From: Flagellimonas marinaquae
GTDB lineage: Bacteria > Bacteroidota > Bacteroidia > Flavobacteriales > Flavobacteriaceae
Assembly: GCF_023716465.1 (NCBI RefSeq)
Contig: NZ_CP092415.1
Coordinates: 1,589,501-1,653,500 of the forward strand
Direction: 5' to 3'
DNA: 64,000 bases
Below, one piece after another: positions 1-9,364 of this stretch. Below the pieces are notes generated by a model. That model was not told where the DNA came from, made no database searches, and saw only the letters and a program-made list of their open reading frames with translations. How positions within the stretch are numbered: position 1 is the stretch's first letter; each line of letters opens with the position of its first letter. The translations under genes and the position numbers were made by a program.

Positions 1-117
1 ATTTTGGCTGGTAATGGTTATGGCTTGGAAGCGGCAAGGACTGCTATTGAAATTGTTCATAAAATAAGAAATGTTGAGCCGGTTGGGTTGAAGGGGGAAT
101 ATCATTCCTTCCTATAA
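1..117 (+). CDS. 3' end of a polysaccharide-locus gene (partial)
   Basis: An open frame enters from the left edge and gives 38 residues ending in YHSFL before a TAA. The visible part contains GNGYGLEAARTAIEIV, which faintly resembles the GDGxAxxxIVxIL ending of UDP-N-acetylglucosamine 2-epimerases. That resemblance is too short to rely on. The gene is read in the same direction as the O-antigen genes that follow and stops 16 bp before the flippase, so it is probably part of the same operon. Function is undetermined; that it is coding is likely from codon use and context. Confidence 0.55.
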   Translation: MLAGNGYGLEAARTAIEIVHKIRNVEPVGLKGEYHSFL

Positions 118-133
118 GACTAGCAACCAAAAT

Positions 134-1390
134 ATGAAAAGGTTACTTGATCCATTTAAAACCGAATATTTCAATAATGTATCCATCCAGCTGATTGGCA
201 CTGGAATCGCACAATTGATACCGTTTCTAGTATCCCCGATACTTACAAGGTTATATCAGGAGGAAAACTTTGCTACGTTCACCTTTTTTATGGCAATCGT
301 GGGAGTACTGGTAATACCGAACGGAGGCAGGTATTATTATGCCATGGTGGTTCCACGAAAGGATTCAGAGGCCATAGATTTGGGGAAATTGAGTTTTTGG
401 CTCATTATTTTCTATAATTGTTTTTTGCTTCTTTTAATAGTCTTCTTTTATAATCATCTAAACGCATTTTATGCCCTTAAAGGGTTATGGTTTGTAATAC
501 CATTATACGTAGCATTTTTTGGCATTTATAATATAGTCCTTTATCTATCGGTAAGGCAAAAATTTTTCAAGGAAAACGCTATTGCAAAAATCGCCCAAAC
601 TGTAAGTACTTCTATTTTTAGTATAGTATTGGCCTTTTTTGGACTTATTAACTCTGGTTTGATTTTCGGCAAGATAGCAGGCACTGTTACTTCAATACCT
701 TTCTTTAAGGCTAAATTGAACCTGCAAACAGATGCAAAGCGACTTGTAGCGGTTGCAAGAAAATATATAGACTATCCTAAAGTCACTATTTTGCCGGCAC
801 TTTTGGACGTGTTTTCTGTTCAGGCCCTTATTTTTTTTGTTGGAACTTACTATTCGGAAGAAACTTTGGGGTATTTGGGACTCACCAATATGATTTTGGT
901 TGCCCCAATGGCACTGATAGGGGTTTCCTTTAGGGATGTGTTTTATCAAAAGGCAGCTACATTTTTCAATAAAAAGAATTATTATAAAGCGAAAAGACTA
1001 TTTTTAGGATCGGTATTCATTCTTTTTTTAATAGGTGGGTGCATAGCTTTCATTCTTTACTTTTTTGGCAAGGAAATCTTTTCTTTGGTCTATGGAGAAA
1101 ATTGGGAAACCTCGGGTAGTTTTGCAGTCATTTTGGGTTTTTCTCTGTGGGCAAAGTTGTGTACCAGCCCACTGTCCTCGATTTTCAATGCCACCAATCA
1201 GCTAAAATTGCTTTCGGCATGGCAAATCACCTATTTTTTTACCACAGTGATTACCCTTTTATTTACAATAGTGTATTTTAAATTACCAATAAAACAGACT
1301 TTGATTGTTTATACAGTACATGAGGTATTAATATATGCCCTTTATTTTTTCATTCAAAAACAAGCACTTAAAAAATTTAAAACTCATTAG
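134..1390 (+). CDS. Wzx-like polysaccharide flippase (MATE/MOP superfamily)
   Basis: A 418-residue, almost wholly hydrophobic protein with about 12 membrane segments and a short basic tail. The early segment IGTGIAQLIPFLVSPILTRLY is typical of O-antigen flippases, which turn undecaprenyl-linked sugar repeat units across the inner membrane. The length fits the family (400-500 residues). It lies between the partial gene and an asparagine synthetase-like gene with gaps of only a few bases, so co-transcription is likely. The DNA is very AT-rich, as is usual for Wzx genes, which diverge quickly and are often exchanged between strains. The family assignment is firm; the substrate cannot be read from sequence. 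Confidence 0.85.
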   Translation: MKRLLDPFKTEYFNNVSIQLIGTGIAQLIPFLVSPILTRLYQEENFATFTFFMAIVGVLVIPNGGRYYYAMVVPRKDSEAIDLGKLSFWLIIFYNCFLLLLIVFFYNHLNAFYALKGLWFVIPLYVAFFGIYNIVLYLSVRQKFFKENAIAKIAQTVSTSIFSIVLAFFGLINSGLIFGKIAGTVTSIPFFKAKLNLQTDAKRLVAVARKYIDYPKVTILPALLDVFSVQALIFFVGTYYSEETLGYLGLTNMILVAPMALIGVSFRDVFYQKAATFFNKKNYYKAKRLFLGSVFILFLIGGCIAFILYFFGKEIFSLVYGENWETSGSFAVILGFSLWAKLCTSPLSSIFNATNQLKLLSAWQITYFFTTVITLLFTIVYFKLPIKQTLIVYTVHEVLIYALYFFIQKQALKKFKTH

Positions 1391-1392
1391 CA

Positions 1393-3204
1393 ATGTGTGG
1401 AATAGCAGGAATCATTAATAAAAAGGGAGATTCACCCAAGTTGGCTGATATTAAAAAAATGACAGATGCGGTTGTTCATCGAGGGCCGGATGGGGAGGGT
1501 CACTTCATAGATTCCAATATTGCCTTTGGCCATAGAAGATTGGCCATCATAGATTTGAGTAGTGCTGGTCATCAACCCATGGAGATGGATAATTTGGTCA
1601 TAACCTATAATGGTGAGATATATAACTATTTGGAAATCAAAGATGAGCTAAGGCAAAGAGGTTGTGTTTTTACTACCAAGACAGATACTGAGGTGATTTT
1701 AAAGGCCTATGAGTACTGGGGAGAAGGGTGTGTTAACAAATTTAATGGCATGTGGTCTTTTGCTCTTCTAGATAAGGTGAGGGGAAAAATTTTCATTAGT
1801 AGGGACAGGTTCGGCATAAAGCCTTTTTATTATTTCGAAAATAAAGAAGTTTTTTTGTTAAGTTCCGAAATACGACAAATTTTAACCCAAATCCAAGAAC
1901 CAAGCGTCAACAAACAAACATTGTTCGATTACCTATACTTGGGATATCATCATCATAGCGACGAAACTTTCTTTAAGAATATTAATTCCTTACCGCCAGG
2001 GCACAATTTAAGTTATGATATAGGTAAGAATACATTTTGCATAAAAAAGTACTATGAGTTGACAATTAACGAAGATTTCACTTCACTTAATTTTGAAGGT
2101 GCAGAAAAACTTTTCCAAAAAACAATAGATAAAGCGATTGCTCTCAGGCTGCGCTCTGATGTAAGGGTGGGTACCTGCCTGAGTGGCGGAATGGATAGTT
2201 CTTATATTGCAGCAACAGCTGCAGAGGAATACCATAAAAGTAGTACAGACAAATTTACTGCGTTTACAGCTAAATCAATAGAAAAAAGAAATGATGAATC
2301 ACACTTTGCCAAAATGGTAGTAGATGCTTTCCAATTGGATTGGAAAGTGACTCAACCCTCAAAGGAAGATTTTTTGGAAGTGGCCGAAGAGGTAATCGAA
2401 ACACAGGAAGAGCCTTTTGGGTCTCCATCGATTATTATGGCTTATTTTGTAATGAAGAAGGCAAAAGAAGAAGGCTGTACGGTACTTCTCGATGGTCAGG
2501 GCGGCGATGAAAGTCTCCTGGGATATGACCGTTATTATCCAGCCTATATCAACCAACAAAAAAACATTTTTCAAAAAATTAAAAGTGCTGTCCAGATTTC
2601 TCGAAATTCAAAACTATCTCTAAAAGATGTTATGTTGTATAACATTTACTTTAACAATGCCTCAGTGCGAGCATTTAGGCAATTGAGAAGACATAATTAT
2701 ATAAAAAGGGAGTTTACTTTCTTTATCAATAAAAAGTTACTTCAAGACGTCGCCTATGCTAATAAGGACATACATAGGTTGCAGAAATTTGAATTGACCA
2801 AGGTGCAGTTGCAAAAACTCCTGAAATTCGAAGATAGGAACTCCATGAAATTTTCTATAGAAACAAGAGTTCCTTTTGTTGATTACAACGTTGTAGAACT
2901 GGCCTATTCGCTACCTTTTTCATATAAGATGCGCAAAGGATGGTCGAAGTATATACTGCGAAAATCAGCTGAAAATAGATTGCCGGGTGAGATTGTATGG
3001 AGAAAGAACAAATTTGGATTTGAGGCTCCGACAAAAAAATGGTTATCGGACAAAGAATCTTTTTTAAAGGAAATAAAGTCCTCATCATTTCTGGAAAGGT
3101 TCGTGCAAAAGGATAGGTTAAATAAAGGTATCGATGACATTACCTTATGGAAGTTATATAATATTGCTGTCTGGGCGAGAAAATTCGATATCCGGTTTGA
3201 CTAA
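1393..3204 (+). CDS. asnB: Asparagine synthetase (glutamine-hydrolysing) family amidotransferase
   Basis: A 603-residue protein that begins MCGIAGI, so removal of Met exposes the nucleophilic Cys of a class II glutaminase domain (about residues 2-190). The synthetase domain carries the pyrophosphate loop SGGMDSS at 264-270. Length and domain order match AsnB. Enzymes of this family inside O-antigen loci often amidate a sugar carboxyl group, such as a uronic acid in the repeat unit, instead of making free asparagine. Its position between the flippase and the polymerase genes, two bases after the flippase stop, favours that role. Sequence alone cannot separate free-asparagine synthesis from glycan amidation. 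Confidence 0.88.
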   Translation: MCGIAGIINKKGDSPKLADIKKMTDAVVHRGPDGEGHFIDSNIAFGHRRLAIIDLSSAGHQPMEMDNLVITYNGEIYNYLEIKDELRQRGCVFTTKTDTEVILKAYEYWGEGCVNKFNGMWSFALLDKVRGKIFISRDRFGIKPFYYFENKEVFLLSSEIRQILTQIQEPSVNKQTLFDYLYLGYHHHSDETFFKNINSLPPGHNLSYDIGKNTFCIKKYYELTINEDFTSLNFEGAEKLFQKTIDKAIALRLRSDVRVGTCLSGGMDSSYIAATAAEEYHKSSTDKFTAFTAKSIEKRNDESHFAKMVVDAFQLDWKVTQPSKEDFLEVAEEVIETQEEPFGSPSIIMAYFVMKKAKEEGCTVLLDGQGGDESLLGYDRYYPAYINQQKNIFQKIKSAVQISRNSKLSLKDVMLYNIYFNNASVRAFRQLRRHNYIKREFTFFINKKLLQDVAYANKDIHRLQKFELTKVQLQKLLKFEDRNSMKFSIETRVPFVDYNVVELAYSLPFSYKMRKGWSKYILRKSAENRLPGEIVWRKNKFGFEAPTKKWLSDKESFLKEIKSSSFLERFVQKDRLNKGIDDITLWKLYNIAVWARKFDIRFD

Positions 3205-3221
3205 TTTGTGGGTTTAGGTAA

Positions 3222-4484
3222 ATGAAGAGAATTAATCCAAATAGTGTGTTGAAAGCACAATACTTTACCTTATACGCTTTTGCGTTTACCTTACCTTTAC
3301 ACCAAAAAATATCGACTTTAATTTTAGTCCTATTATCCGTTTTGTCCTTGCTTCGGCTAAATAGGAAAATTGATTTCGGGATTCCTTCATATATTTTTCC
3401 TGTGGCACTCTACATTTTGGTAGGCCTTTCCTTGCTGTATTCGGAGAGTTTTGAATTCAAGTATTTGGAAAATCGAGCTTCACTGATAACTTTCCCATTA
3501 ATTTTCTTGACGCTTAAACTAGATAATGTAATTGTTGTAAGAATATTAAAATACTTTGTTCTTGGGTGTTTAACAGCCATTGTATGCTGCTACTTAAACG
3601 CTTTTAATAATTCGTTAGAGTGGAGTGGTGGAAGATTGGTGTTCCGACCATTGGTAAACGAAGACTTTTCTTTTTTTTATGCCGTGGTTAGGGATGGTAA
3701 TTATTTTTTTGCTAAACACTTTTCTATTTTCCACGACACCATATACTTCTCCCTTTATTTGAATACGGCTATAGCCATAATCCTTTCCCATTCCGTAAAA
3801 AAATCAGGGTTCAACAAATGGAATATTCTTGCGCTGTTTTTGTTAACCCTCGTTGTTTTTCAATTGTCCAGTAAAATGGGAATTATTATATGCTTTATTT
3901 TATTCACATTGTTTTTATTTATAAAATTGAAAGACCTGAAACTTAAAATTTTAATTCCATTGCTTATAATTATCTTAGGCTCAGTGTTTCTTGTCAAGAA
4001 TCCAAGAGGGAAGGTCATGGTAGAAACTTTTATAGAAAAGGGGTTGACTATCGACCCTGAAAATAGATTTGGTTATGGCCTAAGGTTAATGTCCTGGGAC
4101 GCTGCTATATCTATAATTGAGGGAAATTTATTGTTTGGTGTTGGAGTAGCAGATGCTCAAAAAGAACTGAACAAGACCTATAAAGTCAAAGGCTATACTA
4201 CTCCTTTAAAACAGAATCTAAACGTACATAATGGATTTTTACAAATATTATTAGAGTGTGGCTTACTCGGTTTATTTGCTCTCTTGGCCATTTTTATCGG
4301 TTTCTTACATGCACTTTTTAGCATTCCTTCAAAACAATTGTTTAATCTGTTTCTTCTAATCATCTTAGGTTTAGGATTTCTTTTTGAAAGTATGTTAAAT
4401 CGTTTTTCAGGAATATCCTTTGTGATGCTTTTCTATTGTTTACTTGTAAATTACAGCCAGAATGTTAGGAAAACAGCATGTTAA
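3222..4484 (+). CDS. O-antigen ligase/polymerase family membrane protein
   Basis: A 420-residue polytopic protein with about 11 hydrophobic segments. A large soluble loop near residues 270-345 contains GVGVADAQ and NVHNGFLQILLECGLLGL. The H-N-x-[FY]-L motif followed by a glycine-rich helix is the hallmark of the Wzy_C family (WaaL-type O-antigen ligases and some polymerases). It joins glycan from undecaprenyl carrier to lipid A core or polymerises repeat units. The next gene overlaps it by 23 bp and is a second polymerase-like protein, so one of the pair may be the ligase and the other the polymerase. The family call is good; ligase versus polymerase is open. Confidence 0.8.
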   Translation: MKRINPNSVLKAQYFTLYAFAFTLPLHQKISTLILVLLSVLSLLRLNRKIDFGIPSYIFPVALYILVGLSLLYSESFEFKYLENRASLITFPLIFLTLKLDNVIVVRILKYFVLGCLTAIVCCYLNAFNNSLEWSGGRLVFRPLVNEDFSFFYAVVRDGNYFFAKHFSIFHDTIYFSLYLNTAIAIILSHSVKKSGFNKWNILALFLLTLVVFQLSSKMGIIICFILFTLFLFIKLKDLKLKILIPLLIIILGSVFLVKNPRGKVMVETFIEKGLTIDPENRFGYGLRLMSWDAAISIIEGNLLFGVGVADAQKELNKTYKVKGYTTPLKQNLNVHNGFLQILLECGLLGLFALLAIFIGFLHALFSIPSKQLFNLFLLIILGLGFLFESMLNRFSGISFVMLFYCLLVNYSQNVRKTAC

Positions 4485-5763
4485 TGTAATCGTAGATAGA
4501 ACTAGAGGCAAGAATGCTACTCTTCTTATTGTTCTATTCCTTGTTTTGCAAATATGTTTTACCCAAGTTGTAAAGGATCTCTATGTTTTTCAAAAAGTAT
4601 CATTATCGGTAGGCTTAATCTTTGAGTTTAAAATATTTCGCTTTTTGTTGGCTACCTTTCTAATTCTTGCCTGGATTGTTTTAATTACGTTGGTTAGAAC
4701 TAAAGGATTCCTCTACATGATTTTAGTATTAATTCTTGTCTTTTTTGTTTTCCCTAGTGGCATCTTATATTCCAATACTGTTAGTATTGATTCTCGAATT
4801 TTTCTTTCCCATAATCTATTTTTTCTAACAACATTGGGTCTGGGTAAGATTAGGTTGAAAATACCATCCAAAACCATCGATTTATATTCTTCTCGAAAGT
4901 TATTGTTGAATACTGTTTTGATTGGGATAATTCCATTTTTAATTTTGTATCTACCTCATATAAACCTTAAAAATTTATTGCTAAAGGAAGTTTATGAAAC
5001 TAGAGCATTTATGTCGGCCTCTGTTAATAATTTTTACACCGCATATACCTATTCTTGGTTTAATAAAATTTTAATTCCTACTCTGATAGTATTCGGCATA
5101 TATTTTAAGGATAGAAAAACGGTCCTGTTTTCGGCCTTCACCTTAATTTTTTTATACCTGTGTGGGGCACACAAAGCTGTCTTTGTTGGATTATTGATGG
5201 TTTTAATCCTTTATAGATTTGATTACTGGAAGAAGGCTACCTATTTTATCAGTTTTATTGTTTTTTTAGCACTTTTCTCTCTGTTTTTATCCCAGACTTT
5301 TAATAATGACTTTTTAATGGTAATGACAGTGCGTAGGGCAATTTTTTTGCCAAATCTCCTGGACATCCTCTATTTTAATTTTTTTGATGGAAACCATCTT
5401 TATTGGTCAGAGACGTTTGATGGTCTCTTTATAAACTATCCATATGAATTATCGCATTCTTATATTGTGGGCGAGGCTTTTTTTAATGATATTAAATGGG
5501 GTGCAAATAATGGAATAATATCAGATGGATTTATGAATTACGGATTGATCGGTGTTTTTATCAATATTTTGATAGTTAGCTTTTATTTTTCAATATTAAA
5601 TCAATTAAATATTAGCAGTAGATTTTTTGGTGTGTTTTTCTTACTGTTTTTCGTTTTAATTAGTTCTTCCCTGCCTACTGTAATGTTGACCCATGGAGGC
5701 TTTTTATTAATATTGGTTTCTTTTATCTTTCTAAAAGACACTGCTTTTAAAATGGAACAATAA
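4462..5763 (+). CDS. Probable O-antigen polymerase (Wzy-like)
   Basis: A 433-residue protein with roughly a dozen membrane segments and a periplasmic loop near residues 310-350. That loop contains YPYELSHSYIVGEAFFNDIKWG, followed by SDGFMNYGLIGV, a layout common in Wzy polymerases (EpsG/Wzy type). Sequence conservation in this group is very low, so the call rests on topology and on the position between the ligase-like gene and a glycosyltransferase. The start overlaps the upstream gene by 23 bp, so the two are translationally linked. The gene is strongly AT-rich, like its neighbours. Confidence 0.65.
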   Translation: MLGKQHVNVIVDRTRGKNATLLIVLFLVLQICFTQVVKDLYVFQKVSLSVGLIFEFKIFRFLLATFLILAWIVLITLVRTKGFLYMILVLILVFFVFPSGILYSNTVSIDSRIFLSHNLFFLTTLGLGKIRLKIPSKTIDLYSSRKLLLNTVLIGIIPFLILYLPHINLKNLLLKEVYETRAFMSASVNNFYTAYTYSWFNKILIPTLIVFGIYFKDRKTVLFSAFTLIFLYLCGAHKAVFVGLLMVLILYRFDYWKKATYFISFIVFLALFSLFLSQTFNNDFLMVMTVRRAIFLPNLLDILYFNFFDGNHLYWSETFDGLFINYPYELSHSYIVGEAFFNDIKWGANNGIISDGFMNYGLIGVFINILIVSFYFSILNQLNISSRFFGVFFLLFFVLISSSLPTVMLTHGGFLLILVSFIFLKDTAFKMEQ

Positions 5764-5786
5764 AGAGTAGAACGTAAACTAATTAG

Positions 5787-6854
5787 ATGCGAAAAGTACT
5801 AATTCTTACTAAAACAAATTGGGATGAACCGCCTAGAATAAGGCATCAAGTCACTCGAATGCTTAAAAAGCATGGCTACCAAATTACTTTTATAGAAAAG
5901 TGCTCCTATAAGAGTTTCTTAGTAAAAGAAAGAATGGAAGAGGGAATAACCTTTTATTCTCATCCCGAGTTGATTCACCATCAATTGAGGCAAAGTAGAT
6001 TTATCCAAAGAGCCAATAATGCCCTCGTGAAGTTCTATTTAAAAAAAATTATCCATAATTTAGAATTCGACTTTGTAATTAATTTTTGTTACGATTATTC
6101 TTTTTTGCCCCAGTTAGCGGGCAATAAAAAAATCATTACAATCATCAATGATGATTTTGAAGCACAGGCCAAACTTGGAATGGAAAAACAAATTCGGCTT
6201 CAAACACAGGCTACTTGTATGAGTTCAGACCATGTTTTGACCGTTTCCTATCCCCTTTATGATAAACTCAAGACATACCGAGACAATGTCACCTTATTTT
6301 TTCCTTGGAGCCAAAAAAAATACAAAAAACCGAAGAACTCTCTAGATCGGAATACTGTTCTATATTGGGGTTTTATCGGAAGAATGGATTGGCCGATGAT
6401 TGAACGAATCATTAACAACACGAACTACCACTATCGCTTTATAGGCCCCCCTGACCGAAATGAGGATAAAAAAATGGTTGATTTTATGACGCGGAACCAT
6501 GCAAATTTTGAACATATACCTTATTCTGCCTTTAATGAACTTAAAAGTGACGATGTCTTTTGTTCCATTATCCCCTATAATCCAAACAAAGAAAGTGTTC
6601 AAGCTTGCACTATTAGTAATAAGGCGTTCAACCTTCTTTCTTTGGGTTTGCCTTTGGTTTATGCAGACCTTAGGCATCTCATAGAGGCGCCTAGCACAGT
6701 AATGAAAAAAAATAAATCTTTAGAAGAGTATGTTGATACTCTGAATTTTTATAAAAACAACTTTGACGAAGTTCAAAACGATATTGAATTGTTTCTACAT
6801 GATCATTATGAAGAAAAGCGCTGGTTGGAGTTAGAAAGAATTATGAACAGCTAA
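5787..6854 (+). CDS. Glycosyltransferase of the polysaccharide locus (GT-B-like)
   Basis: A soluble 355-residue protein. The N terminus (MRKVLILTKTNWDEPPRIRH) looks like the first Rossmann strand of a GT-B enzyme. The C-terminal half has WGFIGRMDWPMIERI and later ACTISNKAFNLLSLGLPLVY, matching the nucleotide-sugar domain where a Lys/Glu and a G-x-P segment hold the donor. It would add one sugar to the undecaprenyl-linked repeat unit on the cytoplasmic face. It is the last gene of the AT-rich block and is followed by the 392-bp non-coding gap. Donor and acceptor cannot be assigned. Confidence 0.65.
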   Translation: MRKVLILTKTNWDEPPRIRHQVTRMLKKHGYQITFIEKCSYKSFLVKERMEEGITFYSHPELIHHQLRQSRFIQRANNALVKFYLKKIIHNLEFDFVINFCYDYSFLPQLAGNKKIITIINDDFEAQAKLGMEKQIRLQTQATCMSSDHVLTVSYPLYDKLKTYRDNVTLFFPWSQKKYKKPKNSLDRNTVLYWGFIGRMDWPMIERIINNTNYHYRFIGPPDRNEDKKMVDFMTRNHANFEHIPYSAFNELKSDDVFCSIIPYNPNKESVQACTISNKAFNLLSLGLPLVYADLRHLIEAPSTVMKKNKSLEEYVDTLNFYKNNFDEVQNDIELFLHDHYEEKRWLELERIMNS

Positions 6855-7246
6855 TCGAATTTAGGGCTTTAATATAACAGGCCCGAAAAACCTGCAGTTT
6901 CAATATGAGGTTAATTTTTTTGTTTTTAGAATCTTTGTTTTGTTTTAAACTTGAGGCCCGCCTTGAGACAGAAAATACAGATACTGTTATTTTTAAGAAT
7001 ATTATGGTTGTGTGTTCATCCCCCAATTTATAGGATAGCTTTTAAGATTAGGCATGTGTAAGTACGTGATTGTGTACAATGTAACTGAGGTGCGAACTTT
7101 TAAGAAGCTTAATATTAGGCCTTCTCGCCCTTTTGGTAGAATAACTTATAAACCTTATCCGATACTTTTATCTAGGAGGGGATTTTGAAATTGATTAATA
7201 TGATTAATAGCAATTTTACCATACTTTTGAAGCTTAAAAACATGCA
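6855..7246. other. 392-bp gap without a recognisable gene
   Basis: No convincing coding frame is present on either strand. The stretch is AT-rich and sits at the boundary between the AT-rich flippase-to-glycosyltransferase block and the more ordinary genes that follow, so it may be a recombination border of the glycan locus or the promoter of the second half. A strong purine tract AGGAGGGG (7174-7181) precedes a short in-frame ORF that ends on the start codon of the next gene. I see no clear TAnnTTTG promoter, inverted repeat, insertion-sequence remnant or terminator. Confidence 0.6.
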
Positions 7247-7250
7247 ATGA
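7185..7250 (+). CDS. Possible short leader ORF with strong Shine-Dalgarno
   Basis: AGGAGGGG at 7174-7181 is followed in one frame by TTG (7185), TTG (7191) and ATG (7200) and then about 16 codons to TGA. The TGA overlaps the ATG of the oxidoreductase gene (ATGA at 7247-7250). The peptide would read MINSNFTILLKLKNMQ from the ATG. Shine-Dalgarno sequences of this strength are unusual in Bacteroidota. It could serve only to couple translation into the downstream gene, or it could be chance. Confidence 0.25.
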   Translation: MKLINMINSNFTILLKLKNMQ

Positions 7251-9364
7251 AGCAAATCATCCAAGACCTTAAGAACGGCGATACTATTTTGGAGGAAGTT
7301 CCAGTACCACGCATTAAGTCTGGAAGTGTTCTTATTAAAACTACAAGAAGTTTAGTCTCTTTAGGGACTGAACGTATGTTGGTTGAGTTTGGCAAAGCCA
7401 ATTTCATCCAAAAAGCAAAGCAACAGCCAGATAAGGTCAAAATGGTTTTGGATAAAGTTAAAACAGACGGTTTAAAGCCAACTGTTAGTGCTGTTCTCAA
7501 TAAATTGAACCAACCGTTACCGCTTGGATATTGCAATGTGGGAGAAGTGGTTGCGGTTGGTAAAGGCGTAAGTGAATTTTCTGTTGGGGATCGCGTGACC
7601 TCCAATGGAAATCATGCAGAATATGTTTGTGTGCCCAAAAACCTAGTGGCCAAGATTCCAGACAATGTCAGCGATGATGAGGCTACTTTTACAGTGATAG
7701 GATCTATAGGGCTACAAGGTCTAAGATTGTTAAATCCTACTTTTGGTGAAACCATAGTGGTGGTTGGATTGGGATTGATCGGTCTTGTAACTGCAGAATT
7801 GTTATTGGCCAACGGTTGTAATGTGATAGGCTTTGACTTTGACCCTGAAAAGGTTAGAATAGCAAAAGAAAAAGGGATTACGGCAATAAATCCAGCTGAA
7901 GGAACCGATCAAGTCAAATTTGTGGAATCCTTCACAAACGGAATAGGTGCAGACGGAGTCATAATCACAGCATCCAACAAGAGCAATGAAATTATCTCCC
8001 AATCTGCCAACATGTGTCGAAAAAGAGGCCGAATCGTATTGGTGGGGGTAATAGGATTGGATATCAGCAGGGCGGACTTTTATGAAAAGGAAATCACCTT
8101 TCAAGTATCATGCTCCTATGGCCCTGGCAGATATGATGATGAGTATGAGCAAAAGGGGAACGATTACCCCATTGGATATGTTAGATGGACAGAAAAGCGC
8201 AACTTTGAAGCGGTTTTGAATGCGATATCAAAAGGTATGCTAGAAGTTAAACCGTTAATCACGGAAAGCCTTTTGTTGGAAGACTATAAAAAGATATATG
8301 GCGATATGGCCAATTCGAGGTCAATTGCATCGATTTTGAAATATGACAACACCAAGGAACAGTCCAAAACCGTACAAATTGTTGAAAAGGATTATAAAGG
8401 GAAAAAGGGTGTCATTGGAATTATCGGCGCCGGAAATTTTACCAGTTCCACAATTCTTCCTAACCTTTCAAAACTCAAGGCAGATATAAAATATATTGCA
8501 AGCTCAGGCGGGCTGTCCGGAACTATACAGGCCAAAAAGCATGGAATATCCAACTCAACATCAGATTACAAAGAGATTTTGCAAGATAATGATGTGGGCC
8601 TTGTTTTTGTAACAACGCAACATAATATGCATGCCACAATGGTATTGGAAGCTATACAAGCCAACAAAAGTGTCTTTGTGGAAAAACCATTGGCATTGAC
8701 TCATGGGGAACTTTCCAATATTGAAAAGGCGTATGGAGAAAGCAATTCCTGTATTTCAGTTGGGTTTAACAGAAGGTTTGCCCCATTGGCCCAAAAAATG
8801 AAAACCCTACTTGGCAAAGCACAAACACCCATAAATATTGTTGCCACCATGAATGCTGGATATATTCCACCAGAGGTCTGGGTGCACGATATGGAAGTTG
8901 GTGGAGGAAGAATTATTGGAGAAGGATGTCATTTTATAGACTTGTGTAGCTATCTGGCAGATAGCAAGGTGGTTGCAGTTTGTATGAACGCCATGGGGGA
9001 AAACCCAGAGGAGAACACTGATAATGCTAGTATTTTACTTAAATACGAGAACGGCACTAACGCAGTCATCAATTATTTTTCCAATGGCAGCAAGTCCTAT
9101 TCAAAGGAACGTGTAGAGGTTTATTCCCAAGAACGCACGTTGGTCATGGACAATTGGAGAAAGTTAAAGACATATGGTTTTAAAGGCGGTAATATGTCTT
9201 CAGGGCAGGACAAAGGACATTTTAACCAGTTTAAGGCCCTGTTGGATCAACAACGAAACGGAGGAAAACCAATTATACCCTTTGAAAGTTTAATGAACAC
9301 CACTAAGGCCTCTTTTGCCGCCATTGAATCCCTTAAACAAGGTAAATGGATTACCATAGAATAA
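7247..9364 (+). CDS. Bi-domain oxidoreductase: MDR dehydrogenase fused to Gfo/Idh/MocA
   Basis: A 705-residue fusion. Residues 1 to about 350 are a medium-chain alcohol dehydrogenase-like unit with the NAD(P) loop VVVGLGLIGLVTAELL near 167-182. From about 385 onward there is a second Rossmann fold (GVIGIIGAGNF) with the EKPLAL motif and HDMEVGGGRIIGEGCHFID, typical of Gfo/Idh/MocA sugar dehydrogenases. This architecture recurs in bacterial surface-glycan loci, usually next to a heparinase II/III-like protein as here, where the downstream start lies 19 bp inside this gene. It probably carries out redox changes on a nucleotide sugar or glycan intermediate; the substrate is not known to me. Confidence 0.85.
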   Translation: MKQIIQDLKNGDTILEEVPVPRIKSGSVLIKTTRSLVSLGTERMLVEFGKANFIQKAKQQPDKVKMVLDKVKTDGLKPTVSAVLNKLNQPLPLGYCNVGEVVAVGKGVSEFSVGDRVTSNGNHAEYVCVPKNLVAKIPDNVSDDEATFTVIGSIGLQGLRLLNPTFGETIVVVGLGLIGLVTAELLLANGCNVIGFDFDPEKVRIAKEKGITAINPAEGTDQVKFVESFTNGIGADGVIITASNKSNEIISQSANMCRKRGRIVLVGVIGLDISRADFYEKEITFQVSCSYGPGRYDDEYEQKGNDYPIGYVRWTEKRNFEAVLNAISKGMLEVKPLITESLLLEDYKKIYGDMANSRSIASILKYDNTKEQSKTVQIVEKDYKGKKGVIGIIGAGNFTSSTILPNLSKLKADIKYIASSGGLSGTIQAKKHGISNSTSDYKEILQDNDVGLVFVTTQHNMHATMVLEAIQANKSVFVEKPLALTHGELSNIEKAYGESNSCISVGFNRRFAPLAQKMKTLLGKAQTPINIVATMNAGYIPPEVWVHDMEVGGGRIIGEGCHFIDLCSYLADSKVVAVCMNAMGENPEENTDNASILLKYENGTNAVINYFSNGSKSYSKERVEVYSQERTLVMDNWRKLKTYGFKGGNMSSGQDKGHFNQFKALLDQQRNGGKPIIPFESLMNTTKASFAAIESLKQGKWITIE

